Below, in pieces: positions 57,946 through 64,000 of a DNA stretch of 64,000 nucleotides (its first letter is position 1; every line of letters begins with the position of its first letter). A program made the position numbers and the translations under genes. The stretch lies in the NCBI GenBank assembly GCA_000708835.1, contig DF236955.1, positions 124,001-188,000 on the forward strand, written 5' to 3'. The notes beneath the pieces are model-generated. The model was not told the DNA's origin. It did not search any database and was given only the letters and a program-made list of their open reading frames with translations. This DNA comes from Klebsormidium nitens (Eukaryota; Streptophyta; Klebsormidiophyceae; Klebsormidiales; Klebsormidiaceae).

Positions 57946-59269
57946 GCCCAGCAAACTAGAGAAGCGGGTTCGTGGGCGGATTGTCGGCTGGACTGGACAA
58001 AGTGTGGTTGGGAGAAGTGAAGGGGATTTTTGGGCGTTATGAGTGGGTGGTGGTTCGGTTGGAATGCCATGTCCGGTTCAACCTGTGTATTTGCCGTGCT
58101 GTGCATGTTTCGATCTGGTCTCCATGTGTACATGGAGGCGTGAAGGATGATCCGATCTGTGGTGCACTTGTCAAACGGTTGCATGCTACAGCTGCGGGCC
58201 AGATCGACACATGCAAAACTATGACCTGGAAAGCATGGACATTGTTAGACAACGTGCCAAGGCAGGAATTTGCAAACACCCCGTTTATGGTGGAGCAGGC
58301 AGAAGTCTCTCCACCTACTCGCATATCTGTTGGCCATGACGATGGTAGCGCCCTTGAGAATAGTGGTACTTTTACGTTTGCAAGTGATTGATGATGCTGT
58401 AGTAAACGAACGGTAATAACCTGCAGCGGATGATTGCAATTCTCTGCGTCACTGAGTCAAAAGGTTCCAAGTTTGACGTATGCCACCAGCACGCATATTC
58501 GGCTGAGGCACATCTGTATGAACGTCAGACAAATCGATGCCCATGGTCATGTGATGATTCTTTACATGTGGAAAGCAACCATCATGGACTTTCATAAGGT
58601 TAGCATTTGTCATGAGTCGGTGCAGTTGCGAGACCTTTGGCGTACATATGAGCAAAGGTAATGGACGGGTATCAGGACCTTGCACTGTTGTCAAAAAGTG
58701 ACGGCCAGGACGATCGCCCGCATATTATCACCGACGGCTTACGCCCATGTTTCATAGTAGCAAGTGACCATATCACCATCTTTTGGGGTTTGTACTACAG
58801 AAACCCACAAATGATGCGCGAGTGCCAAATGAAGAACGAGGCTCGAACTTAGCAAGGGTTCAACGACCCCGTTGAAGACAAAAATATTGACGACGTTTCC
58901 CTCAGGTCCATCAAAGAATCGCAATCTAGCAACAGACACGTGTCCGGGACTTTCCTCCCGTGCTCTCTCTCGACAGACATGCGGCGTGAGCTTCGAAAGC
59001 CCACCGCCCAAAACGTGGCCCGCCCGCCTGCAGCCAACCTTCGCCCCATCTCGACGGCATAGCATAAATTCATCAGTCCCGAACCCTCCTCGGCTGTGTG
59101 ATTGTACCCAACCCCTCCCAGTTCTGACCGCAAATTCAAACCTTAACCCCGCCCAAAAGTAAATCCCGTTCTGGCGTAGCATTTCCAGCGCAGCCTACCA
59201 GACTCCACTCAGATCTTACCCCCGCCCACAAGTACATTCCCAACTGCGTACGAGGTTTTCAAGCGCAGT
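57946..59269. other. Intergenic, convergent 3' flanks
   Basis: About 1.3 kb between P0 and the U-box gene ends. Open frames on both strands lack recognisable domains. Its right part (59141-59206) is a diverged copy of the U-box gene's terminal sequence. Confidence 0.4.
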
Positions 59270-59281
59270 CTACCAGACCCC
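59141..59281. repeat. Diverged tandem duplication at the U-box gene 3' end
   Basis: Two units of about 66 bases, 59141-59206 and 59213-59281, share CGCCCA-AAGTA at one end and GCGCAG-CTACCAGAC at the other. The second unit contains the stop codon and the last codons of the U-box gene. Confidence 0.75.
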
Positions 59282-62200
59282 CTGGTCGTTGTGGAGGAAA
59301 AGCGCCAGGCGGGGGCGCTCGGTGGCCTGCCCGCTGGGCTGGCCGCTCGTGCTGCCCCACCCCGCCTGCTCGGCCACCCGCTGCTTGGCCCTGCAGCATA
59401 CAAAGAGTGTCAAAACTGCAATTAGGTGACTGCGTCATACAAGCTGACACTGATTAGAGCATCGTCCGAAGATTCCGTTAGACAAGAACATAGAAGGTGA
59501 CGAGGCTAGACGACAATGATCAAGAATGTCCTCTGCACAGTCGCCTTCTGAGTGTGCCCACAAGCGGTCAACTGATTCTGAATGTGACATCGACTCCGAA
59601 GTCCTTCGAGCAAAAAGATGGTCAGGATAGCCCTCAGTATGCCATCTTAGTACCCATTCGTCGGCTTTTCCGTGTTCCAAAACGGCTGTTTCCAACTGCA
59701 ACAAAACCCATGCATCCAGGAATTTAATATAGAGAGCACTGACCCCCTCGTAAGACGCTCCCGATACTCGATGATTTGGCCGCGCAGGATGTGGTTGGGG
59801 CGGAGCGTTTTGTCGACCCCGGTGTTGTCCTGGCCGGGGGGCGGGGGCAGGACCTCGCCCGTCATGGGGCTGGTGTCATGGTGCCTGCAGAAAGCAACAG
59901 TGTAGGCAGATTGGCACAACACACGGTAAAAAAGCAAGCCGTACAATACCGAGACGCAACCAATGTCTAAAACCGCTGATCGCCAAAGCGGGCCCCCGAT
60001 AACGGTCAAAGTGCAGAACGTAAAGATTGGTCGGCAAAAGTAAGGCTTCGGGGACTTTGCAGAGGAAAAGCGATTGGATCGGTCAAAATCCAACAAATAT
60101 GGGGTTGTGCTAGTGTCGTAAGATCTCATGATCTGTGCTAAGGCGGTTTGAACCCTTTGAGCATCTTGCAAATGACAATTAGCAAAAACATCGGCTTTGC
60201 GACACCAGCTCGCTTTACCAGAGTAGCTTCTTCGCACCTGAGGATCTGCAGGGAGCGAAAAGGAGAAAGATCGACCAAGATTGTTGCAGCCCTCACCTCA
60301 GCCAGACCTCGATGGCCGACCGCTCGTACGAGTGCCCATCTGCAGTTATAACCGGGTCCACCATAACCTCCTGGGTTATGCAGTCCACAAACTCCGGCGG
60401 CACCATGATGTGCGCGCGATCCGCCTCCTCCCAGATGCTCCGCGCCGTCTCCAGCCTCGCCACGTGGTCGCCCCACGGCGCGCCACTTGGCAGTGCCGCG
60501 TGCGCGCGCGCGAGCGCCTCCGCCAGCTCCGTGCTCGAGTTGCTCATCGACTCGGGGATGAACGGCGGGGCCGACGCGGCCGACGCGGGCAGCGCCGATA
60601 GCACTTTCGCGGGCTTTAGCAACGTGGGCGACAGGGCTTGGTACATCTGCAGGGTTTCCGGCACGGCAGGCTCGGGGTTTAGGGTTTCGGGCAGGGCCGC
60701 GAACGAGGTCGGGAGGCTGCGGGTCGGGGAGAGCGACTGGGGGGAGAGGCTGCTGGCGAGCGGGGACAGGGTTTTGGGGAGGTTTAGGCTCGGAGACCCG
60801 GTCTGGGGGGAGCGCGGGGAAAGGGACGTCGGGAGCGAGATGCTCGACGAGGGCGTCATCTTGATCGGCGGGGGGGACGGCGACACTCCGGGGCTCCGCG
60901 AGAGCATCTCCAGGTGCTGCGCGAGTTTGAGAGCGGCGTCCGATTCTGGCGGGGGGGTGGCTTGGCTGCGCGCGCTTCCGGGGCGGTAGCTCCAGGACGA
61001 GGCGGAGGAGGCGACGGAGTCCGCCGACAGGGGGCGCGACGGCATGCCCGGGGGACCCCCCCGGGACGGCTGCGAGAGCTGCGCCGAGGTGTGAGAAATC
61101 TCCTCCAGGGCCGGGGTGTCCCACATGCGCCATTTGCCAGAAGACCCGCTGCTGCTGCCGCTCTCGTCCCAACCCGGGAAGCGCCCGTTCACTCCGTCCG
61201 ATTGGTAGCGCCCGTTCGCGCTGTGGCTGTTACCGTGCCCGTTCATACCGTCTTGGAAGCGGCTATTCACACCGGTTCCCCAGGGATCGTCTACCAGCCG
61301 CTGGATCGGGTCTGCCGTCCCGTTTCTTACCTTTGTGCCCACCGGGGCTGGCCGATGGGGCGCGGACATTTCAGACGACGTAAATTGGCCCCTTTCGGAT
61401 TGTGCGAACTGGCCCCTTTCGGTTTGTGTAAACTGGCCCAAGGAACTCGTTGAATTTCCCCACACCCCTTTTGCATGCCCGTACGCTAACCCATTCGTCC
61501 CGTAGGGGGGTTCGAATGTGGAGTCTTCGGGGAGGGGGGGTGAAGCTGGGGAGCGCCCAAATGGAGAGCCCAACGGAGACGACGCGTATGGCGACGGGGG
61601 GTTGCTTTGCAGGTGGAGGGGAGGGGGGGGGTCGTGCTGGCTCGGGGAGTGGCGGGTGAAGAGGCTGTGCCAGGAGCGACCGGGCTGGGGGGCTGAGGGC
61701 GACTTTGGCTGTGCACACCAAAACGGAAATCATTAGCACCGTCAAAGAAGAAGTTGACGTACGGGCAATCTCTGGGACTGTCAGGGAGGTGCTTCTGAGC
61801 GCTGGGAGCCGTCGGATTAACAGCAAATCAAAAGGCCTTTGCGCGTACTGACAGCTCCAAACCCAGTAACCATCGACTCCGCAAGCAAAGCAGATGTCGT
61901 ATGAGGAAAAAGCCTTAGCACGAGCCTATCGCCGCCCCAAATTACGGAAAAGCGCCCACCTTAATGGCCTTGACGAGGCCAGAAAAACACAACTTACTGC
62001 AGACGAAGGCCCCGGTCCCGCTGCTTCCGCCCCAGCCGCCGCCACCTTCGCCCAGGGGGTGGCCCATGCAGAGCCGAACCAGGCAGAGCTCGCCCCCCCC
62101 GGACCATTCTCCCCTGCGCCCCCTGCCCCCGCTGCTGACCCGACCCCAGACCCAGGAGGCATTATTGGCGGCGGCGTTGCAGGTTTCTGCGATGTCGCCG

Positions 62201-62813
62201 CCTTCCTGACAGCTGGCAGCGGCCCATTCGCCCACGCGTTGGTGGTGCTCGGCCCCACTGCAGGGGGCCTGACACCTGGCGCACTCTGATTGGTCTTGGC
62301 CGCTGCCACGGCCGCCGCAACCTTTGCCTGGACTGTCCGCACGTTAATCACGGGCCCATTCTTTACAATCCCCGCTCGCGTTTTCGCGTCGAGGTCCGAT
62401 TTCAGGTGCACGGGGGGCGAGCGCGTGTGGTTCTGGGTTGTGGTGCCGTTGAGCGGCCGAGAGACCGGTTTGACTTCCCGGTCGCTGCCTACTTTCTCTT
62501 TGGTGTCCCGCAGAGGGCCCGGTTGGTTTCCCCGGGCCGGCTTGTCCACCTCCCCCGAGGAGCTCCGTGCCGGCTTCTTCTCGTTCTCTTTCTCAGGCGC
62601 CTTTTGGCGGTCGCGCTGCTTGTCGGGCCGCCGCCGAGCCGTCTCTTGCTCGCGCCGCCGTTCACGCTCACGCTCCTTCTCCGCCTCCTTTTCCCCTGCA
62701 CCAGAAAGCAAATATCCTATTATCCTGTGACACCAAGAAAGGACTCTAGCAGCAGTGTGATCTGAAATCAAGCGTTGCTTTTGCCGCCCACCTTTGGCCT
62801 CCACAGAGTGGTC
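59270..62813 (-). CDS. C-terminal U-box protein (PUB62/63-like), 5' end unresolved
   Basis: Minus-strand exons found are 62813-62792, 62695-61998, 61708-60297, 59884-59744 and 59390-59270, all in phase. The first is only 22 bases (DHSVEAK). Exon 2 is charged and Ala/Pro-rich (EKEAEKERERERRREQ and runs of Ala). Exon 3 is largely Ser/Pro/Gly-rich disorder and ends with the first half of a U-box: PPEFVDCITQEVMVDPVITA, then GHSYERSAIEVWLR. Exon 4 completes it with DTSPMTGEVLPPPP, LRPNHILRGQIIEYRER. Exon 5 adds about 40 residues ending NDQGVW. U-box domains recruit E2 enzymes for ubiquitin transfer. A long disordered N-terminus with the U-box near the C-terminus recalls plant PUB62/63, though that assignment is from memory. 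No start codon was found; upstream exons probably lie at 62814-64000 or beyond the window. Confidence 0.8.
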
Positions 62814-64000
62814 CTGTCAAGACCAAAACAGAAATGAAAGTCTTGAAATTCAAAGATAACAGGAGAAAGCAACCGCTTCCAATCCTTCTCCACAATGAGC
62901 TGCCCTGTGTGAGGGTTCAGCCCCCACACTGCAACTTGGATGGGGACAGCGAAGCCATGCCTTCACTATTCATAAGCTGCCACCCAACCAAGTGGCTTTA
63001 AACACTTTTGCGATGCGTATGTGACCCTGCATATGCTGAGCACATTCTGGCGAACCCAGCTCACAAGCAAGGGCTCCCGCATAACTCTTGTCAACCCTCG
63101 CCTCAGAAATCTCCCTATACTAACGAGAAGCGCAGCTCACACCTCTTTTGGTGCAAAAAAAGTTTTCACCTGAAACTTGCAAGTAACGAAAGAGGTATAT
63201 GCCCCTGCTCAGATGTATATGCCCCTGCTCAACCCTAGACCTTGCCTGACAAAGCACGCGAGAGCAGCCCACGACTAACAAAAAGCTGACTTTGAAACCA
63301 CGGGACCACCCTGCTGAACATACGGTGAATGCTCGTCAAGAGCCAGGGCCATAAATTATATACAATTTTCAGATTGAAAGAGACGAACTACAACAGACGC
63401 CCTTTCAAAAGATGCTCAATGCTGGATCATCAAGCAAGGCAGCATAGATGCCACAACAAGGCAAGAGCGTGCTCTTTGCCATGCTGGGCTTGTGGACTGC
63501 TCTGAGCATTCTAGACAAAGACACCTGGAAAGCAGAGAAGACGACTGATATTGCGGCCGGAAACTAACAGAGTCACCTTATGGGTGTTTGTTATTAGGCT
63601 GACGTGCCAGTTGACAGGACTGGCATGCAACAGGGCGCGCGAAAACTGACCAAAGGACCACTACCGACTGCACAAACCTTGCATGATACGGCCTACTTTG
63701 GAAGCTTTAGGCCAACCTTATCCTGTGTACTTCACGCAATGCTGACCACACGCGGCTTTTGCAGCAACCTTTTCCAAGCCTGGCTTCAACTAGCATCCGG
63801 CAGGAACGATGCCAAGAGAGGTTGCGTTCAAGATCCATTACATCTGTGCTTCCTCACAAGACCCCAGTACCAAACCAGTAACGATTGCCAAGTCTCTATG
63901 AAAGCTCATCTAACATCCGAAAAGGGGCTCCATTGCCCAGCTGTTTAAAGCAGGAGGCCCTGCAGTAGTTCTGAGAGGCCTATCATCAACTCGCCTTGTG
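62814..64000. other. Right edge, likely intron or 5' part of the U-box gene
   Basis: No exon could be assigned. An ATG at about 62968 on the minus strand opens a short frame (MASLSPSKLQ), but its possible donor has the wrong phase for the next exon. A 20-base near-perfect tandem duplication (GTATATGCCCCTGCTCA) lies at 63195-63231. Confidence 0.4.

Noticed and set aside
60673-60690. Telomere-like GGGTTTAGGGTTT stretch; a similar one lies near 37169-37183
   Set aside because: Each is too short and isolated; the first falls inside the U-box coding exon, the second inside a putative exon.

Overview
This window is nuclear DNA from a green-lineage eukaryote. Every recognisable gene is split by short to medium GT-AG introns (roughly 0.2-1.2 kb). 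Several products are plastid proteins with N-terminal transit-like leaders, and the set is land-plant-like: a KAI2-type alpha/beta hydrolase, a PAO/PTC52/TIC55-type Rieske oxygenase, a plastid GrpE and a C-terminal U-box protein. The compact layout and about 50% GC fit a streptophyte alga, Klebsormidium-like, better than a flowering plant; the species is inference. A run of N at 48204-48685 shows this is a draft scaffold.

I rebuilt 14 protein-coding genes by joining exons whose phases agree. For 13 of them the summed exon lengths are an exact multiple of three with a single terminal stop; the U-box gene has an unresolved 5' end. From left to right: a plastid-type conserved protein (551-2227, -); an unrecognised 859-residue coiled-coil/disordered protein (3233-7806, +); three paralogous WWE-WWE-ADP-ribosyltransferase genes (9012-11962 -, 13767-16637 -, 17793-20938 +); a SAM methyltransferase (22246-25479, -) divergent from a KAI2-like hydrolase (26567-28879, +); plastid GrpE (29763-34291, +); an unrecognised two-helix membrane protein (37163-38761, +); RMI2 (39906-41546, -); a Rieske oxygenase (43049-49149, +); LTV1 (50276-53450, -) head-to-head with ribosomal protein P0 (53965-57945, +); and a U-box protein running off towards the right edge (59270-62813, -).

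The most striking region is 9-21 kb. Two tandem copies and one inverted copy encode small proteins with two WWE domains followed by a PARP-type catalytic domain, all with the same five-exon structure. Known plant RCD1/SRO proteins carry a single WWE; tandem WWE plus ART recalls animal PARP11-14 relatives. The copies differ at the catalytic tyrosine and at one splice junction, so they look like a diverging local family.

A second theme is local duplication at exon edges. Degenerate copies of exon starts lie in introns of the GrpE, Rieske oxygenase and P0 genes, and the end of the U-box gene is duplicated into its 3' flank. Several intergenic stretches hold nothing I can name. I saw no tRNA, rRNA, CRISPR array or intact transposon.
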